Shown: positions 1-10,812, counted from the stretch's first letter. The stretch: DNA of 64,000 nt from Halomonas sp. PR-M31 (GCF_001039575.1 NZ_JIBT01000038.1:27673-91672); one strand, 5' to 3'. Numbers and translations: made by a program. Notes: a model not told the origin generated them from the sequence alone.

Positions 1-604
1 GAATCAGTGGAATCGAAAGTAGAAATGAGAAGCGCGCCGAGCTCAACCGATCAAAGCCCAGCAGTAATGCCGCAGTGATGGTTATACCTGAGCGTGAAGT
101 ACCGGGAATCAGCGCCAGCACTTGAAACAACCCGATGATCAGCGCTGCCTTGAAGGTAAGGCTTAACAGGTCGCGGTTGCGTGTGCCCCGGGCATCTGCC
201 CACCAAAGCAGCAAACCGAACCCTATGGTGGTAATGGCGATGATCAGGGAAGAGCGCAATGACGTCTCGATCACATCATTGAACAGCGCTCCGGCGATCA
301 CCGCAGGCAGTGTCGCCAGCAGCACCATCCACCCCAAGCGACTCGCTGGAGTCTGGCGAGAGGCCAGCGTTCCGGGGCTGGCAAACTGGCCGAACCAGCC
401 TTTAAGAATATCGATCACTTCATGACGAAAGGCCATTATGACCGCCGCCAGGGTACCAACGTGAACGGCGACATCGAACGCAAGCCCCTGATCGGGCCAG
501 CCCAGAATCTGGGAAGGCAGTATTAAATGCGCCGAAGAAGAAATGGGTAGAAATTCGGTCAGCCCTTGAATGAGGGCTAGCGCCACAAGCTGTAGCCAAT
601 CCAT
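1..604 (-). CDS. uppP: Undecaprenyl-diphosphatase UppP (BacA), 3' end outside window
   Basis: Integral membrane phosphatase that dephosphorylates undecaprenyl pyrophosphate to recycle the lipid carrier for peptidoglycan and other envelope polymers; family members confer bacitracin tolerance. The reading frame begins with an ATG at 604 and encodes MDWLQLVALALIQGLTEFLP, followed by the family signature ISSSAHL and, further on, the second signature PGTSRSG, both of which form the active site. Several hydrophobic segments are visible. About 201 codons are present of a normal length near 270, so the C-terminus lies before base 1. No frameshift was seen. The upstream neighbour tsaB is on the same strand, 35 bases away. 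Confidence 0.93.
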   Translation of the reverse strand, partial: MDWLQLVALALIQGLTEFLPISSSAHLILPSQILGWPDQGLAFDVAVHVGTLAAVIMAFRHEVIDILKGWFGQFASPGTLASRQTPASRLGWMVLLATLPAVIAGALFNDVIETSLRSSLIIAITTIGFGLLLWWADARGTRNRDLLSLTFKAALIIGLFQVLALIPGTSRSGITITAALLLGFDRLSSARFSFLLSIPLI

Positions 605-639
605 CGATACGTCCCGTTGTATTTTAAAATGTCGTTGTA

Positions 640-1325
640 TTAGCCGCGCTTGAAAGCGACTTGATTACGTAAATAAATCGGTATCACTTCATGGGCTGGG
701 CGACCTTGCTGTGCTTCAAATGCCTGAACCGCGAGCCGCACCATATCGTTGGCATCGGGCTGCAGATCACACAAGCGCTGATTGATTCCCGCTTTGACCA
801 GGCTGGCATGTCTTCCCACAGGTGCCAGCCCGAACCAACGCCACACCAGTCGACGTCTGGATTTGAATTAGGCAATCGCAATGACCGAGGCGGCATGACC
901 GCATCGTCCATCACAGATGTCACAGTATCGTTTCGGCAATGGTAGGCCCCCACATAGATTTCGCTCATGCGAGCATCGAGGGCGGAAATGACGTGACGCA
1001 GGTGATAGCGCCGATGAGCTGCAAGCGCCAGCGCCGCAAGGGTCGAGACGCCAATCAGCGGACGCTCAAGCGCGAAGGCAAGGCCTTGCGCCACACCGGC
1101 GGCGATACGCAAACCGGTGAAAGAGCCCGGCCCCTGACCATAGGCCAGTGCATCTAGATCGGTAAATGATATCCGCGCCTCGGCCAGAACATCGTCGATC
1201 ATCGGCATCAGCCGGCGGGTGTGTTCCCGTGGCGCCAGCGCAAACCGAGAAAAGACCTCACCGTCGCGCCATACTGCACAAGAGCAAGCGCTCGAGGAGG
1301 CATCCAGGGCCAGCAACGTTGCCAT
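640..1325 (-). CDS. tsaB: tRNA threonylcarbamoyladenosine biosynthesis protein TsaB, frameshifted near 805
   Basis: Non-catalytic partner of TsaD in making t6A at position 37 of ANN-decoding tRNAs. The N-terminal part carries the ASKHA-type start LLALDASSSACSCAVW and the signature YGQGPGSFTGLRIAAGVAQG. The C-terminal TsaB motif IPIYLRNQVAFKRG sits in a different frame. The frames join if one base is added to the CC run at 805-806 (coding strand), giving DMPSLVKAGIN and an intact 228-residue protein of normal length. TsaB is normally essential, so this is most likely a sequencing undercall rather than a pseudogene. I chose the second ATG (1325) because a GGTGA lies six bases upstream; an ATG at 1331 is the alternative. 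Confidence 0.88.
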
Positions 1326-1448
1326 GTGCATTCACCATCAGGAATTGAGCGCGCATTATACGACTAACGTCGACGTGGCAAAACCCACACCGTTGAATGC
1401 ACTGGCCCGGGAGTTATCCCGGGCCAGCGCGTCATTGCCTTATCAGCG

Positions 1449-2141
<693 letters not shown>

Positions 2142-2302
2142 TTACCAAAGTAACATTACGTTTGACAATACGTGGGCCCAAACGTCCAGACAAGCACACT
2201 ATCGTCGCAGAACAGCTCATGTTACTTACTGTAGCGTTCATCATAGGCTCTGCCATTAACACTTTGGTCGGGCCAGAACTGCCACGCTTGAATACGAGTA
2301 TC

Positions 2303-2330
2303 AAAAAAGGCGGCCTCGAAAGGCCGCCTT
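2303..2330 (-). terminator. Rho-independent terminator of aceEF
   Basis: On the minus strand, a 10-bp GC-rich stem (AAGGCGGCCT paired with AGGCCGCCTT) with a four-base loop is followed directly by six T residues, 22 bases after the aceF stop codon. Textbook intrinsic terminator ending the pyruvate dehydrogenase transcript. The rest of the adk-aceF gap (2106-2302) presumably holds the adk promoter; I see no clear motif in it. Confidence 0.9.
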
Positions 2331-2351
2331 GACCGGCATTGCTTGAACTTC

Positions 2352-4469
2352 TTACAGCAGCAAACGCCGGATATCACTCAGCAACTGTCCCAGCAATGCG
2401 GTGAACCGCGCCGCATCGGCGCCGTTGACGGCGCGGTGATCGTAGGACAGGCATAGCGGCATCATCAGCCGTGGAACGAATTCCTGCCCATTCCACACTG
2501 GCTCCATCTGAGATTTGGAAACCCCCAGAATGGCGACCTCTGGCGTATTGACGATGGGTGTAAACGCATTACCGCCAATTGACCCCAGGCTGGAGATGGT
2601 GAAGCAGGCACCCTGCATCTCCTCCCGCTTGAGCTTCTTGGACTGAGCCTTCATGGCAAGCTCCACGGACTCCTTGGCCAGATCGATCAGAGACTTCTTG
2701 TCCGCATCACGAATCACCGGCACCATCAGACCGTTCGGCGTATCCACGGCCACCGCGATATGCACGTACTTCTTCTGGATTATCTTGTCGCCGTCCGGGT
2801 GCAGGCTGACATTGAACTGAGGGTACTGGCGCAGTGCGAAGGCACAAGCCTTGATCAAGAACGGCAGCGGCGTGAGCTTGGCGCCCTGAGCCTCGGCTTC
2901 GGCCTTCATCGACTTGCGAAACGCTTCAAGCTCGGTAATGTCCGCCTTGTCGAACTGAGTCACATGGGGCACGTTCAGCCAGCTGCGATGCAGATTGTCC
3001 GCCCCCAGCTTGAGCAAGCGACCCATCGGCTGCTCTTCGACTTCACCAAACTGGCTGAAATCTACCGCCGGCACCTGAGGAATGCCAGCCCCACCGGAGG
3101 GCGCTGCTGCACCTGCCGAGGAAGCATCACCCTGGCCTTTCATTGCCTGCTTGACGAAAGCCTGGATGTCTTCCTTGAGCACCCGATCCTTGGGGCCACT
3201 GGGTTTGACCCTGGCCAGATCGACACCCAGCTCCCGGGCCAACATGCGCACCGCTGGACCGGCATGGACCAGCTTGCCATCCCGGGACTTTTGATCGTCC
3301 GCCTGAGACTGCGTGGATGTGTCCTCGGTCTTTTGGGACTGCTTCTGCTTCGAGGACTGTTCGGATTTAGCCGACTTCTGCTCGGACTGCTCAGCCTTCT
3401 TCGGTTTGTCCTGCTTGGAAGTGTCCTGCTTGGGCTTGTCCTTCTTCGATTTGTCTTGCTTGCCCTCGGAGGCCACTTCCATATAGCCGATCAAGTCACC
3501 TTCTGAGACCGTATCGCCTTCCTTGACAGACAGCTCGACCAGCTTGCCCTTGTAGGGGCTGGGCACGTCCATGGAAGCCTTGTCGGACTCCAAGGTGATC
3601 AGCGGGTCTTCCTTGTCCACCTCATCGCCTTCGGCGACGGCCATTTCGATGATGGGCACATTATCGCTGCCGCTGAGATCCGGTACGCGAATCTCCTTAC
3701 GCGTTGATTCGCCGGTATCTTCATCATCGCCTTCGTCCTCTTCGGAAGACTCTTCAGAAGAATCGTCACCGCTGTCAGCTGAGGACTGCTGGGTTTCTTC
3801 TTCAGCCTCGTCCTGCTCGTCGTCACCGTCGTCGCCCTCGCCGGCGATTTCCATGGTGCCGATGACATCGCCTTCCGAGACCTTGTCGCCTTCCTTGATT
3901 GCCAGGGACACGAGCTTGCCGCTGTAAGGGCTTGGCACGTCCATGGAGGCCTTGTCGGACTCCAAGGTGATCAGCGGGTCTTCTTCACTGACCTCGTCGC
4001 CTTCGGACACCGCGATCTCGATGATTTCGACATCGGTGCTGTCGCCAATGTCCGGCACCTTGATCTCGACGGTACGCTTGCCGCCAGAGGAAGACTTTTG
4101 CTTCTTCGACGGCTTGTCGTCCTTGTCGGCATCCTCCGCCTTGGGCTCCTGCTCGATATCAGGCTCACCGGACGGCTCTTCGTCGGTCTGCTCGGAATCC
4201 TTCTCGTCGTCGGCATCGTCGTCACCCGAGCCTTCGGCCTCGAGCTCGAGGATATCGTCGCCTTCGGAAACGGTATCGCCCTCCTTGACCAGCACCTTGA
4301 CGACCTTGCCGCCCTTGGGCGCTGGTACATCCATGCTGGCTTTGTCGGATTCCAGAGTGATCATGGTGTCTTCGGGCTCGATCACATCGCCTTCGGACAC
4401 CGCGATCTCGATGATTTCGACATCGGAGCTGTCGCCGATGTCGGGAACTTTGATGATTTCGCTACTCAA
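2352..4469 (-). CDS. aceF: Pyruvate dehydrogenase E2, dihydrolipoamide acetyltransferase
   Basis: Core of the pyruvate dehydrogenase complex; transfers the acetyl group from lipoyl-lysine to CoA. The 705-residue protein has three N-terminal lipoyl domains with the lipoylation motif ESDKASMDV at lysines 43, 175 and 299, a peripheral-subunit-binding domain near 400-440 (HAGPAVRMLARELGV) and a C-terminal catalytic domain with the active-site motif DHRAVNG near 675. The linkers are unusual: instead of the usual Ala/Pro-rich stretches they are very acidic (about 82-130, 212-258) or Lys/Gln/Ser-rich (about 339-400). The start is a TTG preceded by AAGGAG; no ATG fits. It lies 111 bases downstream of aceE and ends at the terminator at 2303-2330. 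No lpd (E3) gene is in the window. Confidence 0.96.
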   Translation of the reverse strand: MSSEIIKVPDIGDSSDVEIIEIAVSEGDVIEPEDTMITLESDKASMDVPAPKGGKVVKVLVKEGDTVSEGDDILELEAEGSGDDDADDEKDSEQTDEEPSGEPDIEQEPKAEDADKDDKPSKKQKSSSGGKRTVEIKVPDIGDSTDVEIIEIAVSEGDEVSEEDPLITLESDKASMDVPSPYSGKLVSLAIKEGDKVSEGDVIGTMEIAGEGDDGDDEQDEAEEETQQSSADSGDDSSEESSEEDEGDDEDTGESTRKEIRVPDLSGSDNVPIIEMAVAEGDEVDKEDPLITLESDKASMDVPSPYKGKLVELSVKEGDTVSEGDLIGYMEVASEGKQDKSKKDKPKQDTSKQDKPKKAEQSEQKSAKSEQSSKQKQSQKTEDTSTQSQADDQKSRDGKLVHAGPAVRMLARELGVDLARVKPSGPKDRVLKEDIQAFVKQAMKGQGDASSAGAAAPSGGAGIPQVPAVDFSQFGEVEEQPMGRLLKLGADNLHRSWLNVPHVTQFDKADITELEAFRKSMKAEAEAQGAKLTPLPFLIKACAFALRQYPQFNVSLHPDGDKIIQKKYVHIAVAVDTPNGLMVPVIRDADKKSLIDLAKESVELAMKAQSKKLKREEMQGACFTISSLGSIGGNAFTPIVNTPEVAILGVSKSQMEPVWNGQEFVPRLMMPLCLSYDHRAVNGADAARFTALLGQLLSDIRRLLL

Positions 4470-4580
4470 GGTCGCGCTCCTTTCTAATCGTGCTCACCGT
4501 TGGTGCAAATCCTATGGGGAAGGATCGGGCCATCTTCCTTTTTAGCGTAGCCCGATCCAACCAGGATGTTCACTACCCCC

Positions 4581-7265
4581 TCACGAGACCAACGGGTTGG
4601 GCTTGTTCGGATCGATGCCATACTTCTTGAGAGCATCCGCTACGACCTTACGCTCGATCTCATCACGGTCGGCCAATGCCTTGAGCGCCGCTACAGTGAT
4701 GAAATAGCGATCGACTTCGAAGAAGTAACGCAGCTTTTCGCGGGTATCGGAACGACCATAACCATCGGTACCCAGCACGTGATAATCCATGGGCACCCAT
4801 GCCCGCACCTGATCGGAGAACAGCTTCATGTAATCCGTGGCGGCAATGGCCGGCCCCTTGCGCCCTTCCAGGCACTGGGTGATGTGCGCCTTGCCCGGCT
4901 CGTCCTCGGGCTTGAGGAAGGCCTGACGGTCGACTTCAAGCGCCTCGCGACGCAGCTCGTTAAAGCTGGTCGCACTCCAGATATCGGAGCCGACCCCATA
5001 CTCTTCCTTGAGGATTTCCGCGGCGGCTTCGACTTCTCGCAGAATGACACCGCTGCCCAACAGCTGCACATGGCCTTTGCCTTTCTTGCCCGCCACTTCC
5101 CGCAGCAAATACATCCCTTTGATGATGTCCTGTTCAGTCCCTTCCTGCATTTCGGGCTGCTGATAGTTCTCGTTCATCAGGGTGATGTAATAAAAGCAGT
5201 TCTCCTTGTCCTGATACATCCGCTTCAGGCCGTCCTGGACGATCACCGCCAGTTCATGGCCGTAGGTCGGATCGTAGCTGCGGCAGTTGGGGATGGTCGA
5301 CGCCAGAATGTGGCTGTGGCCATCCTGGTGCTGTAGCCCCTCGCCGTTGAGCGGCGTGCGTCCGGCCGTGCCGCCCATCATGAAGCCTCGGGCCTGCATA
5401 TCACCGGCGGCCCAAGCCAGATCGCCGATGCGCTGGAAGCCGAACATGGAGTAGTAGATGTAGAACGGCAGCAACGGCAGGTGATGATTGGCGTAGGAAG
5501 TCGCCGCGGCGATCCAGGCGGACATGGCTCCCGCCTCGGTGATGCCTTCCTCGAGAATCTGACCGGCCTTGTCCTCGCGGTAGTACATGATCTGACCGGC
5601 ATCCATGGGCTCGTACTTCTGGCCTTCGGAGGTGTAGATGCCGAGCTGACGGAACATGCCTTCCATGCCGAAAGTGCGCGCTTCATCGGGAATGATGGGA
5701 ACGACCTGCTTGCCGAAGCTCTTGTTCTTGACCAGACCATTCAGGATACGCACGAAGGACATAGTGGTGGAGACTTCACGATCCCCGGAGCCCTTGGTCT
5801 GAGTGGCGAACATCTTGTCATCGAGCCCCGGGATTTCGATGGCCTCGAAATCGCTCTTGCGCGCCGGGAGATAGCCACCCAACTCTTCGCGACGCTGATG
5901 CATGTACTTGATTTCCGGCGCGTCGTCCGCCGGCTTGAAGTAGGGCATCTCGCCGCTATCGAGCTGTTCGTCGGTAACGGGAATACTGAAGCGGTCACGA
6001 AACACCTTCAGTGCCTCGGTATCCATCGACTTGATCTGGTGAGCTTCCATGTCGGCTTCGCCGGAGCCGCCGCCCATGCCATAACCCTTGACCGTATGGG
6101 CCAGCACCACAGTGGGTCGGTCGTTAGCGTTATTCACCGCTTCATGATAGGCCGCGTAGACCTTATAGGGGTCGTGGCCGCCGCGGTTGAGCTTCCAGAT
6201 GTCCTCGTCGCTCATGTCTTCGACCATGGCCTTGGTCTCGGGGTACTTGCCGAAGAAGTGCTCGCGAGTATAGGCGCCACCCTGGGCCTTGCAGTTCTGG
6301 TACTCGCCATCGACGGTTTCGTCCATGAGCTTTTGCAGAACACCTTTCTTGTCCTTCTCGAACAAGGGGTCCCAAAGCCTTCCCCAGACTACCTTGATGA
6401 CATTCCAACCGGCGCCACGGAATACGCCTTCAAGCTCATCCATGACTCGGGAGTTGCCGCGTACTGGCCCATCCAGGCGCTGCAAATTGCAGTTGACGAC
6501 AAAGATCAGGTTGTCGAGTTTTTCCCGGCTGGCCAGGTGCAGAGCGCCAAGAGATTCCGGCTCGTCGCACTCGCCATCGCCCAGGAAGGCCCAGATCTTG
6601 CGATCCTGCATCGGCTGCAGGCCGCGCGCATCCAGATACTTCATGACGTGGGCCTGATAAATCGCGGTGATCGGCCCTATCCCCATGGAAACCGTGGGGA
6701 ACTGCCAGTAATCCGGCATCAGCCAGGGGTGCGGATAGGAAGACAAACCATCGCCATCGACTTCCTGACGGAACTTGTCCATTTGGTCCTGGGTCAAGCG
6801 ACCTTCCAGAAAGGAGCGGGCATAGATACCCGGCGAGCTGTGGCCCTGGATATAGACCAGATCGCCTTTGAAATCGCCGTTAGCGGCACGAAAGAAGTGG
6901 TTGAAGCCCACTTCATAAAGCGTCGCACTGGACATGTAGCTGGCCAGGTGACCACCGAGCCCGGGATGCTTCTTGTTGGTACGAATGACCTGGGCCGCCA
7001 TGTTCCAGCGAATCAGCGAACGAATTCTCCGCTCCATGAACATGTCCCCAGGCAGCCGTGCCTCCCGGTGTATGGGAATACTGTTGCGATGCGGTGTCGT
7101 CACCGAAAAGGGCACTTTCACGCCATCACGACGCAGACGATCAGCCAGCCTACTCAGCACATAGTGAGCACGCTCTTCACCTTCATGATCCAGTAACGAC
7201 TCCAAGGAATCCAACCATTCCGTGGTTTCGACCGGATCGAGATCCTCTCTTGCCTCCAGACTCAT
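4581..7265 (-). CDS. aceE: Pyruvate dehydrogenase E1 component, homodimeric
   Basis: Thiamine-diphosphate-dependent decarboxylase that converts pyruvate and reductively acetylates the lipoyl groups of AceF. The 894-residue length matches the homodimeric gamma-proteobacterial type. The N-terminal segment RRIRSLIRWNMAAQVIRTNK and the ThDP/Mg motif GDGECDEPESLGALHLASRE followed by NLIFVVNCNLQ are clear. The ATG at 7265 has a GGAGAG site in front. It is first in the aceE-aceF operon; the 316 bases upstream contain two inverted repeats that may be operators. Confidence 0.97.
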   Translation of the reverse strand: MSLEAREDLDPVETTEWLDSLESLLDHEGEERAHYVLSRLADRLRRDGVKVPFSVTTPHRNSIPIHREARLPGDMFMERRIRSLIRWNMAAQVIRTNKKHPGLGGHLASYMSSATLYEVGFNHFFRAANGDFKGDLVYIQGHSSPGIYARSFLEGRLTQDQMDKFRQEVDGDGLSSYPHPWLMPDYWQFPTVSMGIGPITAIYQAHVMKYLDARGLQPMQDRKIWAFLGDGECDEPESLGALHLASREKLDNLIFVVNCNLQRLDGPVRGNSRVMDELEGVFRGAGWNVIKVVWGRLWDPLFEKDKKGVLQKLMDETVDGEYQNCKAQGGAYTREHFFGKYPETKAMVEDMSDEDIWKLNRGGHDPYKVYAAYHEAVNNANDRPTVVLAHTVKGYGMGGGSGEADMEAHQIKSMDTEALKVFRDRFSIPVTDEQLDSGEMPYFKPADDAPEIKYMHQRREELGGYLPARKSDFEAIEIPGLDDKMFATQTKGSGDREVSTTMSFVRILNGLVKNKSFGKQVVPIIPDEARTFGMEGMFRQLGIYTSEGQKYEPMDAGQIMYYREDKAGQILEEGITEAGAMSAWIAAATSYANHHLPLLPFYIYYSMFGFQRIGDLAWAAGDMQARGFMMGGTAGRTPLNGEGLQHQDGHSHILASTIPNCRSYDPTYGHELAVIVQDGLKRMYQDKENCFYYITLMNENYQQPEMQEGTEQDIIKGMYLLREVAGKKGKGHVQLLGSGVILREVEAAAEILKEEYGVGSDIWSATSFNELRREALEVDRQAFLKPEDEPGKAHITQCLEGRKGPAIAATDYMKLFSDQVRAWVPMDYHVLGTDGYGRSDTREKLRYFFEVDRYFITVAALKALADRDEIERKVVADALKKYGIDPNKPNPLVS

Positions 7266-7370
7266 AGATGTCTCTCCGAATCACGATGTGATGTAAATCT
7301 GCCCTTCGCGGTGCTGAAAAGGACCAGTGATTTTTTAATTTGGCACTAGCGTCGGAACGCCGCCGAAAAA

Positions 7371-7410
7371 CCATGTAATTTATTTACAAATACACACCAT
7401 AAATACATGG
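7371..7410. promoter_or_regulatory. Imperfect inverted repeat upstream of aceE
   Basis: Arms CCATGTAATTTAT (7371-7383) and ATAAATACATGG (7399-7410) are complementary apart from one bulged base, separated by a 15-base AT-rich spacer. It lies 106 bases upstream of the aceE start in a gene-free, AT-rich stretch (7266-7581). It could be an operator for a regulator of pyruvate dehydrogenase, or a structured leader. It does not match the PdhR consensus that I know (ATTGGT-N3-ACCAAT). Confidence 0.4.
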
Positions 7411-7500
7411 ATGTGGGTCAGGAAGATACCGTAAACCACTCCTGCTGCCAATTGAAACCATCATGAAAATAATTTCCATAAAATTTATTGCACAGCAACA

Positions 7501-7524
7501 TTAAGACCTTGCGATTGGTCTTAA
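7501..7524. promoter_or_regulatory. Perfect 8-bp inverted repeat between ampD and aceE
   Basis: TTAAGACC (7501-7508) and GGTCTTAA (7517-7524) are perfectly complementary around an 8-base spacer. It is 58 bases past the ampD stop and 236 bases before the aceE start. On the minus strand it is not followed by a T-tract, so an operator is as likely as an ampD terminator. Together with the repeat at 7371-7410 it accounts for the recognisable structure in the 316-base gap 7266-7581. Confidence 0.4.
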
Positions 7525-7581
7525 GCGTTGTTCATTCTCTTCCACTGCTGATGTAGTACCACTACACGATATTCGCATCTG

Positions 7582-8130
7582 TTACAGACATCGATGCAGG
7601 TACTGCCAATCGAAGGCAGGCCCCGGATCGCTCTTGCGCAACGGTGCAATTCGCGCATGGCTGGTGATACGCGTTTGGGTAAGCGCCGGATACGTGCTCA
7701 TCAGCGCATGAATCACCCGAGCCAGATTACGATACTGATGTTCCGTGTAGGAATGCACTTCGTCACCCTCCAGCTCGATGCCAATACTGAAATCGTTGAG
7801 CCCACGGCGCTGGCGATGTCCGTCCTGCCAACAGGAGCGCCCGGCATGCCAGGCACGTTTGTCGAAAGGCACGAACTGCACCAGCTCTCCGCCCCGACGA
7901 ATCAGCAGGTGCGCCGAGACTTCCACGCCTTTGAGGTTAGCAAAGTAGGAATGTGCCGAAAGATCAAGGGAATTGGTAAATAGCTTCTCGATAGCGTCGC
8001 CGCCGAAGCGCCCAGGGGGCAAGCTGATGGAGTGCAGCACGAGCGCCGAAATCTCATTGTCTGGACGCTCATTGAAATTGGGTGACACTACGCGCCTGGC
8101 AGTCTGCAACCAGTTCGCCTCGATTCGCAT
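7582..8130 (-). CDS. ampD: 1,6-anhydro-N-acetylmuramyl-L-alanine amidase AmpD
   Basis: Cytoplasmic zinc amidase that removes the peptide from anhydro-muropeptides during cell-wall recycling; in many gamma-proteobacteria its loss derepresses AmpC beta-lactamase. The zinc ligands are visible: His in ISALVLHSISLPPGRFGG, and His and Asp in SHARIAPLRKSDPG. Also present are FVPFDKRAWHAG and FSIGIELEG, typical of the amidase_2 fold. I start at the ATG at 8130 (MRIEANW) because GGGGAG lies in front of it; an upstream in-frame ATG would add 19 residues. Length 182 agrees with the family. It is transcribed divergently from nadC, as in many gamma-proteobacteria. Confidence 0.95.
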   Translation of the reverse strand: MRIEANWLQTARRVVSPNFNERPDNEISALVLHSISLPPGRFGGDAIEKLFTNSLDLSAHSYFANLKGVEVSAHLLIRRGGELVQFVPFDKRAWHAGRSCWQDGHRQRRGLNDFSIGIELEGDEVHSYTEHQYRNLARVIHALMSTYPALTQTRITSHARIAPLRKSDPGPAFDWQYLHRCL

Positions 8131-8135
8131 GTTAG

Positions 8136-9062
<927 letters not shown>

Positions 9063-9077
9063 CCATCATACCGGCTA

Positions 9078-9569
9078 TCACGTCAGCGTCTTTTCCAACC
9101 GTACGCGGGTCAGGCGCTGACCCTGACGCTCGACCCATTCTTCGTCAAGACGCTGCCAACCGCGCTTTTCAAGACCTGGCGCCAGCATCAGGCTCGCTTC
9201 GATGCCCAGCCGGGTCACACCCTCTTCGCGCATTGTCACCTCGGCGTAGTCGAGCAAACGCGAGCCAACGCCGCGATGATTCAAGGAAGGCCAGACATAG
9301 AGCGTCTCGATACGTTCTCCCTCCAGGTCGAGCTCAACGAAACCCACACAGCGCCGATCGCACACCGCCACCAAAGTCGGATAGAACATCTGACGGGCCG
9401 CCCAGGCGCTGGCCTCTCGGGGCAATGCGGAGACCCAGGCTTCACGCTGTGCCAAGCTGTAGTAGCCGGCCGCCCCTTGCATCACGGCGTGATAGAACAC
9501 CTCGCCTTGATCCGCCGCATCCTTGGGCACGGCGGCACGATAGATTACTCGATCCAGCATATCCTTCAT
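9078..9569 (-). CDS. GNAT family N-acetyltransferase
   Basis: A 163-residue protein with a GNAT fold: VCDRRCVGFVELDLEGERIETLYVWP leads into the acetyl-CoA loop region HRGVGSRLLDYAEV, followed by the strand RLGIEASLMLAPGLEKRGW. The acceptor substrate cannot be told from sequence. Its ATG overlaps the mtnC stop by four bases (ATGA) with a GGAG in front, so it is translationally coupled as the fourth gene of the mtnB-mtnD-mtnC operon. That position suggests either a salvage-related or a hitchhiking role. It converges on nadC with a 15-base gap. Confidence 0.85.
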   Translation of the reverse strand: MKDMLDRVIYRAAVPKDAADQGEVFYHAVMQGAAGYYSLAQREAWVSALPREASAWAARQMFYPTLVAVCDRRCVGFVELDLEGERIETLYVWPSLNHRGVGSRLLDYAEVTMREEGVTRLGIEASLMLAPGLEKRGWQRLDEEWVERQGQRLTRVRLEKTLT

Positions 9570-10249
9570 TTCTCCGGCAGCCGCACTGCATCGAACCCAG
9601 TGGCAACCGGGTGATCGCCAATGGCCATGTCTTTTTCGCGCACCAGTTGAACGGTATGAAAATTCGCTGCCGCGGCGGCGTCGAGTTCAGCGAGCGTATC
9701 CGACAAGAACAGAATGTCACGCCCGGACAAGGCCAGATGTGCCGCGATTCGCCGATAGCTTTCGCTTTCTTTCTTAGGGCCCGTAGTGGTGTCGAAATAG
9801 CCGGTCAACAGCGATGTGAGATCGCCTACATCGGAATGAGCGAACAGCAGCTTCTGCGCTTTTACCGACCCCGAGGAGTAGATGTACAGCGCGATTCCCA
9901 TTCTGTGCCAGAACTCCATGCAAGCAACTGCATCGGGATAGACGTGGCCGGTGAAGTCGCCTTGGCGATACCCCTCTTCCCAAATCATGCCTTGAAGTGC
10001 TTTGAGCGGTGTCGCCTTGCGGTCCGCTTTCATCCACTCTTCGAGTATCTCGATTAAGCGTGACTGTTGCGCATCGGGCTCATCGGCCAGCTCGCGCACT
10101 GCCCTCAACTGCTCCCGGACGGCTGGATCGTCGCCATGGTGACGAATGAAATCCGCTAGCCGGGCCCGAGCATAGGGAAACAGCACCTCGTGCACGAAAC
10201 TGATCGACCCGGTGGTGCCCTCGATATCCAGTACAATGGCGTGAATCAT
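9566..10249 (-). CDS. mtnC: Enolase-phosphatase E1 (methionine salvage)
   Basis: HAD-family enzyme that enolises and dephosphorylates 2,3-diketo-5-methylthiopentyl-1-phosphate to the acireductone in the methionine salvage pathway. The N-terminal motif DIEGTTGSISFVHEVLFPYA is diagnostic, with the first acidic residue of DxEGT coordinating magnesium; SSGSVKAQKLLF and FLSDTLAELDAA supply the later HAD motifs. Length 227 is typical. It overlaps mtnD by four bases upstream and the GNAT gene by four bases downstream. Confidence 0.97.
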   Translation of the reverse strand: MIHAIVLDIEGTTGSISFVHEVLFPYARARLADFIRHHGDDPAVREQLRAVRELADEPDAQQSRLIEILEEWMKADRKATPLKALQGMIWEEGYRQGDFTGHVYPDAVACMEFWHRMGIALYIYSSGSVKAQKLLFAHSDVGDLTSLLTGYFDTTTGPKKESESYRRIAAHLALSGRDILFLSDTLAELDAAAAANFHTVQLVREKDMAIGDHPVATGFDAVRLPEK

Positions 10250-10812
10250 GAAGCCGTGGCTCCCGACAAGGCTTCGAAACGGGGAAAACGCGAAGCGATC
10301 GGGCTACCGGTCATGTTCGCGATCCAGCCTTCCTGATTGGTGAACAGACGAATGGCGGTAAAATTCGGCTCGGGTCCCATGTCGAACCAGTGGGAGGTAC
10401 CGGCGGGCACCGACATCAGATCCCCGGCAGCACAGCCAACCGCATAAATACGCTGCTCGATATGCAGATAAAAGATACCTTCGCCGCGCACAAAAAAGCG
10501 CACCTCATCCTCGCTATGACGATGCTCATCGAGAAATTTCTTGCGCAGGGATACCTTGTCCGGATGATCTGGCGTCATGCCGATCACATCGACGGCAGCA
10601 AAACCGGCTTCTTTCTTGAGCCGCGCCACGTCTTCGGCATAGGCCGCAAGCACTGCGTCCTGATTTGCATTCGACTCAACGTTTGGCTGAAGGGTCCAAC
10701 GCTCGAAGCGTACGCCATGAAAAGCGAGCTCTGCGGCGATGCGCTCACCCTCGTGAGTAGAAACGATCGGCTGCTCACCGTCCGCTTCGTGATAGATGTG
10801 CAAGAAGCTCAT
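10246..10812 (-). CDS. mtnD: Acireductone dioxygenase
   Basis: Cupin metalloenzyme that oxidises acireductone; with iron it yields the keto-acid precursor of methionine, with nickel an off-pathway product. The metal-binding motif is visible in DEHRHSEDEVRFFVRGEGIF (two His and a Glu), with the fourth ligand in GTSHWFDMG. The 188-residue length fits. It is sandwiched between mtnB and mtnC with four-base ATGA overlaps on both sides, so the three enzymes that act consecutively (B, C, D) are made from one message. Confidence 0.97.
   Translation of the reverse strand: MSFLHIYHEADGEQPIVSTHEGERIAAELAFHGVRFERWTLQPNVESNANQDAVLAAYAEDVARLKKEAGFAAVDVIGMTPDHPDKVSLRKKFLDEHRHSEDEVRFFVRGEGIFYLHIEQRIYAVGCAAGDLMSVPAGTSHWFDMGPEPNFTAIRLFTNQEGWIANMTGSPIASRFPRFEALSGATAS

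Noticed and set aside
3560..3990. Repeated DNA within aceF as mobile or CRISPR-like repeat
   Set aside because: It is explained by the conserved lipoyl-domain motif ESDKASMDVPSPY encoded three times.
5481..7196. 571-codon open frame on the plus strand opposite aceE
   Set aside because: It is the reverse-frame shadow of the well-supported aceE gene; no domain is recognisable and codon pattern follows aceE.
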